Notes: generated from the letters alone by a model not told the origin. DNA of 64,000 bases from Flavobacteriales bacterium UBA1986 (GCA_002336245.1 DDDG01000026.1:121224-185223); one strand, 5' to 3'; shown: positions 44,206 through 54,168, counted from the stretch's first letter. A program made the numbers and translations.

Positions 44206-47200
44206 ATGATTTTACCCAGAATACTTTTCTTATCCGTCATCTTCTTATGTGACCTTGCTTTATCTGCCCAGGTAATTGAATCGAGCGGCTCAGGAAGGTG
44301 GAATCAAACCGGGACATGGGTTGGTGGAGTTGTTCCCGCTGCGGGAGACAGCGTATTGATTATAGACGGGCACGACATTACACTTCGATCTGTACAAGCT
44401 TGTGAAGTAATCATCATTGAAGGCACAAGTAAAATACGGATTAACGCTGGGAATAGTCTTACCTGCGATTCGATCATCTTTAAGTTAACTGCAATAAACA
44501 AGACCTTTTCGGCTGATGTGCGTGGGAATGCTCTTTGGAGGGCTAATTACTTTCAGGCAGACATTAATTCAGACAATTCGAGCATCGCTATGTTGGGGAT
44601 GGGTCGACTCTACATTGACAATGATGTCAATATCATTTCGAATGCAGTTGGTGCTTCTGTAACTGCTGGTGTTCCGCTCATATGTCGGGATTTAACTCTG
44701 AGAACCTTAACTGGCGGTAATGGGTTGGCTTTTGCTGCTAACGACAGCCTATTCACCCGAGACATTGTCATTGACGTGCAAGGCACATCTCTGAGTGCCA
44801 ATACCACTATGACCACTAGTTCACAAGCTTCTGTCATTGCAATGACTGGAAGCTTTTCTTTTCCTCAAAATTCTGGTCAAGTAATTAGTTCCGCTTCTAA
44901 GGGCATTTTATTACTAGATGCAAATGCAAGCCTTTCAGATTACGCGGATTTACAGTATCCAACCATTGAAATTCGAACTGGAACTTGCTCTCTCAACACA
45001 GACATACTGAATTCTCAGTTTCTTGAAGACATCACTGTTGACCTTGGGGCTACACTTTTTACCGGGGGAAATAACCTCACGATTCAGCAGGGAAATCTCA
45101 TTGTTAATGGAACCCTTTCGATGAATGACGGTCTTAGTTTAATTTTTTCGGGATCCAACGCACATACTATATCTGGCACAGGTTCAATGATCATCCCAAA
45201 TTTGATTGTGAATTTAGTTGCTAGTAGTCTCACTGTAAATGATTCTGTGATTATCCGCGAGGAGCTCAGTGTCTTAAATGGAGGGCTCGTTACCAATGAT
45301 TTGATTTGATTCGCCTCGATTCGTACTCAGTTGGTTCTGCCGTTTTTGGACCCTTCGGCGCTGGTGCTAGCATAACTGGCAATCTAATCATCGAAAAAAT
45401 TGTAAGCAATGTCGACAACCAAGCAGACTGGAGGTATCTGCATATTCCTCTACAAAACGTAGCCATTTCTGAGGTAAATGAAGGGTGGCGCCTTATGGCT
45501 TTTACACCTATGGGTACACTGGAGCTAACCAACTGTCAGCAGGGTCTTTCGTTTCAACCTACACCTACACAGAGGGGAATAACAATGCGGCTGGAGGAGG
45601 GTTTGCAGATGGATGGACAGCTGAGACAGATGCTGCCAACCTCTTTTCATCCATTCAGGGCCGGATCTTTTACATTGGCGGAACTTCTGGCAGTGGAGCA
45701 AAGAGCACTTATTCGCTGAAAGCAACGGGTGCAGTGCTCACGGGACCGCAGAGCATCACTGGCTTGGGGGTAAGCATTAATGGTGGTGGCCTTAATGATC
45801 AAGGTTGGCATCTCATTGCCAACCCATACGCTTGCCCAGTCAATCTTTCCCTTGCTAATTTCGTTGGCATTCAAGGATTGGCTGCATATGTTTACAGTTC
45901 TACAAGTGGAAGTTTCCAAACATTGAGTACTGGCGACGTAATTCCTGCTTGGCAAAGCTTTTTCGTTCAGAGCACTGGAACGGGTTCCGTCACATTCAAT
46001 GAATCCGACAAAAACACAAGTCATACCCTTGATGTATACAAATCGAAGGAAAAACTAGATCGTCTGGTTCTTAGCCTAAATTCTGATAGCCTAGGTACTT
46101 CTACGTCCATTAGAATGGAAGAGATGAGTGGTGCTCAAACGGGCTTCGATGCTTACGATGCGTTTGGCTTGAGTAATGGTGGATATTCACCAAGCATGTT
46201 CTTCAGAATTGATTCCCATGACATCGCCATCAATAGAGTTGCTCAATACGAGGGTCAGAGCATACCACTGAGCTTGAACATTCAAGCCGCTGGTTATTAT
46301 GAAATTGCATTAGAGAATAGCCCTTTTGGTGACCTCTGCATCAATTTAGAAGATTTAGAGACCGGGGACATTCATGATTTGAGTTCAGAGAAAATTGTTG
46401 GCTTTCACATTCAAAATACTGGAGTTGTAAATCGATTTAAGCTTCATTTAAATACTCACCCGATTGTGTCTCAAAGCACAGAAAACCTCAGTTGCCATAA
46501 CTCTTCCGATGGCCAGCTCGAGTTGGAATTAACTCCCAACTTTGATTTCTCCTTACAAAATAATTTAGGCAGTATTCTCGATCAAAAAAGCAATGTAAAT
46601 GGGCCTATAGTTTATACCGATTTAGAGGCTGGAATCTATCAACTGAAATTTGAGTCCAATTCAAATAGTTGCGTTCTAAATCAATCCATAGAATTATTTC
46701 AGCCCGAGCAAGTAAGCCCTGAATTTGAGTGGACTGGAAATCAAATTCCTGGAGTTGAACTGAGCTTTACAAATAAGAGTAAGGGTGCGTCGTCCTTCGT
46801 GTGGGATTTCGGGGATGGAAGCATTCCATCTACAGAAACCAATCCGAAGCACACCTATTCAGAAAAAGGCTCTTATAAGGTAAAACTGTTGGCAAGCAAT
46901 GGCAACTTGGACTGCGATCAGAGTAGTGAGTCTACAATTGAACTTTTGTCGACTAATGTGCAAGATGAATTCAGTGAAGGCTCTCTGATAGAAATAAATG
47001 GAGGCCGACAGATTCAGGTCACACTTTCCTCTCCAGAAGCGAGCGCAGAAGTCGAAATCTATAACAGCATAGGTCAACTTGTGCAAAGCTCTAAAATGAG
47101 TTCTGACTTTTCATTTCGACCAACAAACTCTGGAATTTATATTGTGCAGGTGAAGCTAGGAGGGAGTTCGAAAAGCTCGAAGGTCTTAGTGAATTTGATG

Positions 47201-47206
47201 GACTGA
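44206..47206 (+). pseudogene. T9SS/PKD secreted protein disrupted by two frameshifts
   Basis: Three successive frames encode one protein of about 1000 residues. Frame 1 (44206-45309) has a signal peptide (RILFLSVIFLCDLALSA/Q) and a G8-like beta-helix (GRWNQTGTWVGGVVPAAGDSV). Frame 3 (45306 to ~45490) continues with ITGNLIIEKIV...DWRYLHIPL. Frame 2 (~45482-47206) carries GFYTYGYTGANQLS, GWHLIANPYACPVNLS, a PKD domain (FVWDFGDGSIPSTETNPKHTYSEKGSYKVKLL) and a T9SS sorting domain (EIYNSIGQLVQSS, NSGIYIVQVKLGG). The first shift coincides with a GATTT tandem repeat (45298-45312); the second lies at about 45482-45500. Could be a pseudogene, a phase-variable gene or sequencing errors. Confidence 0.8.
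45298..45312. repeat. 5-bp tandem repeat (GATTT x2 plus GATTC) at a frameshift
   Basis: GATTT GATTT GATTC at 45298-45312. Removing one unit joins frame 1 (ending LVTNDLI, TGA at 45307) to frame 3 (RLDSYSV...) without a break. Confidence 0.75.
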
Positions 47207-47210
47207 TTCT

Positions 47211-47993
47211 TTACTCGACTTTCATCTTAATCCAAACTTCCTCCTTCGGCCAATCCTTTCCATCGACTTCCACTTTGGCAATCTTGTCGACGATGTCCAT
47301 ACCTTCTATGACTTCGCCAAAGACGGTATGCTCGCCATCAAGTCCTGGTGAACCTCCAAAATCAATGTAGTGCTGGCGAATTTCCGGCGCGTAAGTCTTC
47401 CCTTCCTCCCGCTCCATCCAAGTCATTCCTTCAGGGACTATTGGACCTCGTTGAACGATGTAAAAAACGAAAGGTGAGCTCAGCTTATCTGGGTTGTCGG
47501 TATAGCTTCTCGCTGCAGCCAAAGCTCCGCGTTCATGGAAGTTTCCCGGCTTCATCTCTGGCTGTAGTTTGTAATTACCAATCTTAGCTTTCAGGCGCTG
47601 AGTTTCCCAACTGTCGGAATTCCCACCTTGAATCATGAAGGTATCAATGACTCTATAAAACACCGTTTCATCAAAGAACTTGCGTTTGGTGAGGTATACA
47701 AAATTCGCCCTGTGCACAGGTGTGTTCTCATACAATTCAATTGTGATTTCTCCCAGCGGAGTTGTGAGAATAGCTTTCGTCTCTTTGTTTTCGGAACCGT
47801 ATCCAAGGAGCAAATCTTCGCAATTCTCAGTGGTTAAAAAGTCCAGGAATTCTTCCTTTACTTTTGGCGCCACTTTTTCCTTCTTTCTCTGAACCGTCGG
47901 AGTCACGTGTTCTAGCGAATCCGACTGTTCTTTCTCGTTTGAAGAACAGGCAAAGAAAAAAACTAAGGAACAAAGGCATACAAATCGAAGCAT
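47211..47993 (-). CDS. Cyclophilin-type peptidyl-prolyl isomerase lipoprotein
   Basis: 260 residues. Lipobox FFFACSS with Cys16 and a short signal, so probably a lipoprotein. A charged linker (~25-60) precedes a cyclophilin domain: TTPLGEITIELYENTPVHRANFVYL, FYRVIDTFMIQGG, FVFYIVQRGP, LDGEHTVFGEVIEGMDIVDKIAKVEV. Catalytic FYRVI-x6-GG arginine and the HTVFG block are present. It should assist folding in the periplasm or at the outer membrane. It has its own promoter box only four bases from the ATG. Confidence 0.9.
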   Translation of the reverse strand: MLRFVCLCSLVFFFACSSNEKEQSDSLEHVTPTVQRKKEKVAPKVKEEFLDFLTTENCEDLLLGYGSENKETKAILTTPLGEITIELYENTPVHRANFVYLTKRKFFDETVFYRVIDTFMIQGGNSDSWETQRLKAKIGNYKLQPEMKPGNFHERGALAAARSYTDNPDKLSSPFVFYIVQRGPIVPEGMTWMEREEGKTYAPEIRQHYIDFGGSPGLDGEHTVFGEVIEGMDIVDKIAKVEVDGKDWPKEEVWIKMKVE

Positions 47994-47997
47994 TTCA

Positions 47998-48005
47998 CAA
48001 AGTTA
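47998..48005 (-). promoter_or_regulatory. -7 promoter box of the PPIase gene
   Basis: Minus strand TAACTTTG (exact TAnnTTTG), four bases before the ATG at 47993. A transcript would start at or next to the initiation codon. Confidence 0.5.
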
Positions 48006-48075
48006 ATTTCTGAACGACTCACTCACTGCGCTCTTTTCTATGTCTTACTTTCGATACCTACCCAAAGTCGAGACA

Positions 48076-49377
48076 ATGAAATACATTCTACTTCTCACCT
48101 CCATTTTATTGATTACACTGCCGTGTTTGAGTCAAGGAGTGTTTCCGGTTCATGGAAAAATGCTCTCAGATGAGTCTGATTTCGAAGGGGGAATTGTAAC
48201 CATCAACCCTACCAACGATTCGCTTCGAACCTATCGACTTGAAAGCTCCTCAGAATTCAACATTCCACTAGAATTTGGAACAAACTACGTAGTGTCATTT
48301 TCGAAACCAGGCTACTACACCAAAAAGATCGTCGTAGAATTGGTGGATGCTGAGCAGGACAGCCTGCACGATAAATGCACGGTTTCGGCCTGGTCAATCG
48401 ACATGATTCATCATAAGGGAAGCCTCTCGGCAGATTCTGTATTCTCTAAACCCATAGGTAGAATCTACTACAATACGGCCACGCACTGTTTTAGCATCGA
48501 TACAGAGTTCACCATGCGTCGGGTTGTAGAATTGGAAAGCTTTTCAAAGGACTACCGAAAGTTGACCAAAGACATGCAGAAGATCAAACGAATTGACGAA
48601 GATTTACGAGAGACCATCAAGACTCAAATGGAGGCCGAATGCAAGGCGAAAATGGACAGTCTAACCGCAATTCTAGATTCCACACAGACCGCCTTGACTT
48701 CAGCTAAAGAAGGGATTTCTCTGCGCGACACACTATTGTTGACAACCACAAAAAAGATGGGCTTTCTGAACAACAAGCTCAAGCACTTTCGCGACAGCGC
48801 CAAAACCCTAAAGGACAGCATCAGTCTAAAGGAAGAGAAAGCAGAAAGCAAAGCGAAAGAAGCCACTGAAAATCAGTTTGAACTTGAGTTGGCCAACATC
48901 GAACTCGACAGATTTGAGGCACGTACGCATGAAGACAGTGTTGCCCTCGACAAAAGGGAAGCCGAGCTTCTGAAAACGAATACAACCCTCAACAACTTAA
49001 TTGAACGTGAGCAAGCCCGCAAAGAACAAGCTCGATTAAAAGAGGAGGAGGTTTCTCGAAGAAACAGTTTGGAATACTCAGGGATAACCTTGGGGCTGTT
49101 TGCACTCTTCAGTTTCACCTTCCTGATCGGACGATTCAAACTTCCACATTGGATGATTCGCCTTTCGCTCTTTCTTCCATTTTTGGTCTTCTTTGAATTC
49201 CTGCTTGTACTTACAGACCCCTTCATCGATGGCTTCACAGCTGGAGAACCTCTCACCAAGCTTTTAATAAATACCGCTATGGCTGCGCTCATTTTCCCAG
49301 CACACTCATTTTTTGAGCGTCTGCTGAAACGACGAGTACTGAAAGACCTTGACGAAGAAGAAGGAGTCTTGAGCTAG
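48076..49377 (+). CDS. Coiled-coil protein with C-terminal membrane segments
   Basis: 433 residues. Signal peptide MKYILLLTSILLITLPCLS/Q; a ~90-residue beta domain (GVFPVHGKMLSDESDFEGGIVTINP ... VSFSKPGYYTKKIVVELVD), similar to carboxypeptidase-regulatory-like folds; a long Glu/Lys/Asp-rich coiled coil (~160-325); then three hydrophobic segments (SGITLGLFALFSFTFLIG, LSLFLPFLVFFEFLLVL, LLINTAMAALIFPAHSF). Start 48076 is preferred because it opens the signal peptide; an earlier ATG at 48040 would add 12 residues and lies by a TACTTTCG promoter-like box. No known family recognised; the arrangement suggests a periplasmic sensor or structural protein. Confidence 0.75.
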   Translation: MKYILLLTSILLITLPCLSQGVFPVHGKMLSDESDFEGGIVTINPTNDSLRTYRLESSSEFNIPLEFGTNYVVSFSKPGYYTKKIVVELVDAEQDSLHDKCTVSAWSIDMIHHKGSLSADSVFSKPIGRIYYNTATHCFSIDTEFTMRRVVELESFSKDYRKLTKDMQKIKRIDEDLRETIKTQMEAECKAKMDSLTAILDSTQTALTSAKEGISLRDTLLLTTTKKMGFLNNKLKHFRDSAKTLKDSISLKEEKAESKAKEATENQFELELANIELDRFEARTHEDSVALDKREAELLKTNTTLNNLIEREQARKEQARLKEEEVSRRNSLEYSGITLGLFALFSFTFLIGRFKLPHWMIRLSLFLPFLVFFEFLLVLTDPFIDGFTAGEPLTKLLINTAMAALIFPAHSFFERLLKRRVLKDLDEEEGVLS

Positions 49378-49414
49378 TTGGAGTCCTTCACAAAAAAGAC
49401 AAGAATTGCTTGAA

Positions 49415-52342
49415 TTAATACCCAAACAGCTCTTCCAAACTAAGCTCCTGAACAGGACCCAATTTCTCGAGTGATTCCATGTCCATTTCAGCTTTGTTTC
49501 CAATGACAAGGAAACTGAACTTCTTGCCTTTGATGTGCTCGGCAAAGAAAGTATTCAGACTTTCCAAAGTCATATTCTGAATGGTCTCGTATTGCTCCTT
49601 GCGCACATCGTAGTCGATACCTCGTCGCTTGAGATCGAGGTACTTGAAGAAGACATTGCGTCCAACAATGCGATCGCTCTCAATCTTTTTCAAGGCCGCT
49701 GCTTTGGCATCTTCAAATTGATCTGGCGCTTGAGGCATGTTGTTCATCAAGTCTAAAAGCACTACTAAAGCCTCTGTCAGTTTATCGCGCTGCGTCCCAA
49801 CGTATGCTTGCACATAGCTTGGCTTTCCAGCTTCATTAGCCATTGAGTAGGCCGAATATGCCGAATAAGCCAAACCCTTAGCCTCACGAATTTCTTGGAA
49901 GATGATGCTCGATAAGCCAGATCCAAAGTACTCGTTGAAGATCAAAGCGTAAGGCCACAACTCTTTGTTGAAGTCCTCGTCCTTCGATATCAAGCGAATT
50001 TCTGTTTGAACCATGTCGTAATCGACAAAGTAAACTTGATCTGAGTTCTGATCCAGTTCTGGGTATTCGCGCTCGGCAGGGTATGATTTGAGCTCATCAG
50101 CTACCTGATGCTTCTCGGAAATAACCTTCTTCACATCTTCTGCACTTCGCTGACCATAGTAATACACGTGGTGCTCATAGCTCGTCATTGACTTGAGAAT
50201 ATCCACCAATTCCTGAGCATCCATCTTTGCTAAATCCTCATTGCTCACAACATCATTGAAGCTGTTCTTAGGACCTTGTTTAGCGAAGGCAGTCATTGCC
50301 CGCCCATGGATGTAACCCTTCTCCTTTTTCTTATCGGAGCGCTGCTTGATCTCATCCTTCACCAATTCACCCAAAGCCTCTTCGTTTGGCACTGCATTGT
50401 TCAACAAGTGCTCAAAGAGCTCCAGCCCTTTTGCCATGCTCTCGTCTAAACCACTGCAGTATACATAGATGCGATTCCCTGATGCAAAGACGTCGTATTG
50501 AAGTCCGAGCTTAAAGAACTCTTTTTTCAAGTCTTCTACGCTGTACTTCTCTGTTCCTAGATATGGGAGATAGTTCACAGCCATTTCCAATTTTGGATCG
50601 TTCAGCTTACCCATTTCCAAAACGTAGTAAAGGGTAAATAAGTCGTTCACCTCATTCTTACCATAACTGAAGGTAAGTCCATCTTGAAGTTTCTCTTGAG
50701 AAAGAACTTTTGAATAATCAACCCACAAAGGATCCAAACGCTTAGAAGCCATAGAGTCGAAGGCCATGGCAAAATCCGACTGCACATCCCTATTGATTTC
50801 AATTGGAGTAATCTGTGGCTTGCTCACTTTGTGGAGACTCTTATCCGTGCCGCTCTTTTTATAAACAATGACGTAGTTGTTTTCATTGAACTTTTCATTC
50901 ACCCATTTCACAAAATCTTCCTTCGAAATGGCCGCAATTCGATCGTCCTCGGCAACTACATCAGCGTATTCTTTTCCTTTAATGAAGGCATCCATCAATC
51001 CGAATGCACGCGACCAGTTTTGCTCCTGCCCTCTTTTCTTATTCAGGCGAAGGTTGTTCGCGCTAGCGGTAAGCATCCAATCTTCAAAATCACCTGCACG
51101 AACCTTATTCAGTTCTCCAAGAAGTAAATCACGCACCTCTTCTAGGCTCTGACCTTCTTTTGGCTTTCCATACATCATGAATTTGCTGTAGTCCTTCAAT
51201 TCAGAATCAAAGGCATAGGCTTCCAAAACCTTTTGTTTTTGAATCAAATTCAAGTCTATCAGTCCTGCCTGACCGTTGTTTAGAAGAGTCGAAAGAAGTT
51301 GGGCGTACAAAGGATCTTTTGTATCTGAACCCCCCAAACGATATCCCATTTGAACGTACTCTCCTAATGGACCGTACACTGTATGTGCACGAACCTCATC
51401 GATTGGAGGCTCAGGCTCATATGTATAGCTCGGAACTTCCTTTGGCTGAGACTCACCGAAATACGCAGTGATTTGATCCATTGCTTGTTCGGGGTCAACA
51501 TCACCCGCCAAAATGATGGCCATATTATTTGGGACGTAATTGGTGTTGAAATACTCATGAATCTTCTCCATCGAAGGATTCTTCAAGTGCTCTCCTTTTC
51601 CAATGGTTGTTTGAAGTCCGTAATTGTGCTTCAAGAACATGAGTGAGTCCATTTTCTTGTAGACTTTCGACCGGTCGTTGTCTTGGCCTCTGTTGAATTC
51701 TTCATAAACAGTTTCGAGCTCTGTGTGGAACAATCGCAAAACCAAGTAGCGGAATCGCTCCGACTCCAATTTCAACCATTTCTCAAGCTCATTGCTGGGA
51801 ATGTCGTTGATGTATACCGTCATCTCATAGCTCGTAAAAGCATTGGTTCCCTTTGCTCCAAGAGAACTGACCATTTTGTCGTATTCATTCGGAATGGCAA
51901 GCTTCGATGCTTCGTAAGAAACGCTGTCAATCTTTTTGTAGATCAATTCTTTTTCTGCCTCATCTTCCGCATCTCGCTGCTGCTCATACAAGTCCGAGAT
52001 TTTATCGAGAAGTACTTTTTCTTCTTCCCAATTGCTTGTCCCAATGTCGTGACCACCTTTAAACAGCATATGTTCTAGGTAATGCGCGAGTCCTGTTGCA
52101 TCCGAAGGATCGTTTTTAGATCCTGCACGCACAGCAATTTGAGTCTGAATCCGTGGAGCCTCCTTATTCACTGAGATGTACACCTTCATCCCGTTTTCTA
52201 GGGTGTAAATTCGAGTGCCAAGTGGGTCTCCTTCAATCGATTCGTAGGTGTATTTACTCATTGCTTTTTCTTCTTGTGGAGAATTGCAGCCAAACCCTAT
52301 TAGAGTAATGACGGCGATTGCCAATTGGCTAAACTTTTTCAT
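49415..52342 (-). CDS. M16 family metallopeptidase lipoprotein (two-domain, insulinase type)
   Basis: 975 residues. Lipobox LIGFGCN with Cys19. First M16 domain with the inverted zinc motif HYLEH (residues 87-91) followed by ELETVYEEFNRGQ carrying the third ligand; second, inactive-type M16 domain later (KLGLQYDVFASGNRIYVYCSGL, EIREAKGLAYSAYS ... SYVQAYVGTQ). Pitrilysin-like clamshell enzymes degrade peptides, here probably in the periplasm or at the outer membrane. Starts 14 bases after the dnaX stop and may be co-transcribed with it. Confidence 0.92.
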   Translation of the reverse strand: MKKFSQLAIAVITLIGFGCNSPQEEKAMSKYTYESIEGDPLGTRIYTLENGMKVYISVNKEAPRIQTQIAVRAGSKNDPSDATGLAHYLEHMLFKGGHDIGTSNWEEEKVLLDKISDLYEQQRDAEDEAEKELIYKKIDSVSYEASKLAIPNEYDKMVSSLGAKGTNAFTSYEMTVYINDIPSNELEKWLKLESERFRYLVLRLFHTELETVYEEFNRGQDNDRSKVYKKMDSLMFLKHNYGLQTTIGKGEHLKNPSMEKIHEYFNTNYVPNNMAIILAGDVDPEQAMDQITAYFGESQPKEVPSYTYEPEPPIDEVRAHTVYGPLGEYVQMGYRLGGSDTKDPLYAQLLSTLLNNGQAGLIDLNLIQKQKVLEAYAFDSELKDYSKFMMYGKPKEGQSLEEVRDLLLGELNKVRAGDFEDWMLTASANNLRLNKKRGQEQNWSRAFGLMDAFIKGKEYADVVAEDDRIAAISKEDFVKWVNEKFNENNYVIVYKKSGTDKSLHKVSKPQITPIEINRDVQSDFAMAFDSMASKRLDPLWVDYSKVLSQEKLQDGLTFSYGKNEVNDLFTLYYVLEMGKLNDPKLEMAVNYLPYLGTEKYSVEDLKKEFFKLGLQYDVFASGNRIYVYCSGLDESMAKGLELFEHLLNNAVPNEEALGELVKDEIKQRSDKKKEKGYIHGRAMTAFAKQGPKNSFNDVVSNEDLAKMDAQELVDILKSMTSYEHHVYYYGQRSAEDVKKVISEKHQVADELKSYPAEREYPELDQNSDQVYFVDYDMVQTEIRLISKDEDFNKELWPYALIFNEYFGSGLSSIIFQEIREAKGLAYSAYSAYSMANEAGKPSYVQAYVGTQRDKLTEALVVLLDLMNNMPQAPDQFEDAKAAALKKIESDRIVGRNVFFKYLDLKRRGIDYDVRKEQYETIQNMTLESLNTFFAEHIKGKKFSFLVIGNKAEMDMESLEKLGPVQELSLEELFGY

Positions 52343-52356
52343 ACTTAAGTTTCCGG

Positions 52357-54150
52357 TTAAAAATCTGTATCGAGGTTGAGGCGACGTTTCATTTCGAGCA
52401 AAATTGGCTTTTTTTCCGCCATGCGTTCGAATTTCTCGCGATTCGTATAGTACTTCTTCTCTGCTTGCTCAACTTCAAGGGTGAAATCGAGGTATATACC
52501 GTAATTGTTCAAGCGATTTCGCAAGACGTTCAAAACCTCTTGTTTTTCATTGTGAAAAGCACCCACCTGAGCCTGATTGTCTAACACCATGTGGATCTGT
52601 TCACCAGTTCTTCTCGGAACATATTTCTTCATGCTCACAGAAAAAGAATGCTTGCCTTCCTTTTCTAATTTGTCAGCGTATGCATTCCAAGCTTCCAAAA
52701 GTTCTTCGTCCTTAAATTCATCGCGAGGTTTACCACTTAGATCTTCTTCCGATTCCGCAAGCTCTTCCTTTTTCCCAAAGACGTCTGAAATGGAAATGGT
52801 TCTCGAAGACTGGCTTGAACGTTCTTGCACTTTGCGCGCAATGTTTTCCACGACCTCTGGCTTCTCCTCAAAGGCCTTAGTTGAAGGTGATTCTACTTGT
52901 TTCTTTTCCTCTGGAACAGGAGCTTCTTTTTCTAAAACTTCAATTTCTTTTTCCTCTCTGGAAGGAGCTTGAAGCTCAGCTTTACTTGCAGGAGAAATTT
53001 CTTTGCGCTTTGGCGCAACAAACTCAGGGTCAATTACTTTGGAAGGAGGGAGAATGGCGATTCTCAGTTCGCTAGACTTTTTTTTTTCACTCGCTACAAT
53101 CGAGCACAGCTGCATGAGGCAAATTTCCACCAGCAATCGCTGATTTTTGCTGGTTTTGTATTGAACGTCGCACTTGCTAATCACTCTCAACGCGAGCAAT
53201 ATGTCATCGAACTCGATCTTCGCTGCCTGATCCGAATAACGGGTTTTTGCAGAGTCCGATACCTCAAGAAGTTTGAGGGTTTGCTCTTGTTTACAGACCA
53301 GGAGATTTCTGAAATGTGTTCCTAAACCATTGATGAAAAGATGGCCATCAAAACCATTTTGAAGAATTTCATCGAAGCTCAAGAGAGCCGCGGGGATGTC
53401 ATTTTTCCGAATCGCATCTCCAATGCGGAAGTAATAATCGAAATCAAGAACGTTCAGGTTCTCACTAACCTGCTTGTAATTCAGTTCTTTTCCTGAAAAA
53501 GAGACGACCTGATCAAATATTGAAAGCGCATCACGTAAAGCACCATCTGCCTTTTCAGCGATTAGATGCAAAGCATCGGCTTCCGCACTGATTCCTTCTT
53601 CTTCTGAAATTCTAGAAAGGTGCCCAACAATATCACCAATGTCGATCCTTTTGAAATCGTAAATCTGGCATCGCGACAGAATGGTTGGAATGATTTTGTG
53701 CTTTTCAGTGGTGGCAAGAATGAATATGGCATGCGCAGGAGGTTCCTCAAGTGTTTTCAGAAAGGCATTGAAAGCTGCTTGGGAAAGCATGTGCGCCTCG
53801 TCTATGATGTAGACTTTGTAACTCCCTAATTGAGGAGGAATGCGCACTTGTTCTGTAAGAGATCGAATGTCGTCAACGCTGTTGTTGCTTGCCGCATCGA
53901 GTTCAAAAATGTTAAATGCAAAATCTTCATCCGGGTCAATAGATTCTCCTTCGGCTGTGTTGATGACCTTAGCAAGAATTCGTGCACAGGTTGTTTTCCC
54001 TACTCCACGGGGACCGCAGAAGAGAAATGCCTGCGCGAGGTGCGATGACCTAATTGCATTCTCCAAGGTATTCGTAATGGCTTCCTGACCAACGACATCT
54101 TGGAATTTCTGGGGACGATACTTTCTTGCTGATGCTAAATAATGCTCCAT
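52357..54150 (-). CDS. dnaX: DNA polymerase III subunit tau (gamma/tau)
   Basis: 597 residues. AAA+ clamp-loader ATPase: ARKYRPQKFQDVVGQEAI, Walker A GPRGVGKTTCARIL (~45-58), Walker B VYIIDEAHML, sensor I ILATTEKHKIIPTILSRCQ; domain III to ~350; then a Lys/Glu-rich tau tail with C-terminal domain (~480-597). The zinc-module cysteines between Walker A and ELDAASNNSVDDIR are absent; the segment is short and Cys-free. Codons 355-358 form an A10 run with an in-frame A-AAA-AAG heptamer and a stop one codon later in the -1 frame, so a ~359-residue gamma form is likely. Confidence 0.95.
   Translation of the reverse strand: MEHYLASARKYRPQKFQDVVGQEAITNTLENAIRSSHLAQAFLFCGPRGVGKTTCARILAKVINTAEGESIDPDEDFAFNIFELDAASNNSVDDIRSLTEQVRIPPQLGSYKVYIIDEAHMLSQAAFNAFLKTLEEPPAHAIFILATTEKHKIIPTILSRCQIYDFKRIDIGDIVGHLSRISEEEGISAEADALHLIAEKADGALRDALSIFDQVVSFSGKELNYKQVSENLNVLDFDYYFRIGDAIRKNDIPAALLSFDEILQNGFDGHLFINGLGTHFRNLLVCKQEQTLKLLEVSDSAKTRYSDQAAKIEFDDILLALRVISKCDVQYKTSKNQRLLVEICLMQLCSIVASEKKKSSELRIAILPPSKVIDPEFVAPKRKEISPASKAELQAPSREEKEIEVLEKEAPVPEEKKQVESPSTKAFEEKPEVVENIARKVQERSSQSSRTISISDVFGKKEELAESEEDLSGKPRDEFKDEELLEAWNAYADKLEKEGKHSFSVSMKKYVPRRTGEQIHMVLDNQAQVGAFHNEKQEVLNVLRNRLNNYGIYLDFTLEVEQAEKKYYTNREKFERMAEKKPILLEMKRRLNLDTDF
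53050..53087 (-). promoter_or_regulatory. Putative frameshift/slippage signal in dnaX
   Basis: On the minus strand ten A (53087-53078) end in AAG, giving the heptamer A-AAA-AAG in the tau frame (Lys357-Lys358). A -1 slip reads GTC then TAG (53074-53072). After an 11-base spacer comes a 6-bp stem GAGAAT/ATTCTC with loop CGCC (53065-53050). One extra A in the RNA would give the same frame and the same stop. Confidence 0.65.
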
Positions 54151-54160
54151 CGCTTAGTCG

Positions 54161-54168
54161 CAAATATA
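54161..54168 (-). promoter_or_regulatory. -7 promoter box of dnaX
   Basis: Minus strand TATATTTG, exact TAnnTTTG, 10 bases before the dnaX ATG at 54150. No clear -33 element. Confidence 0.55.
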
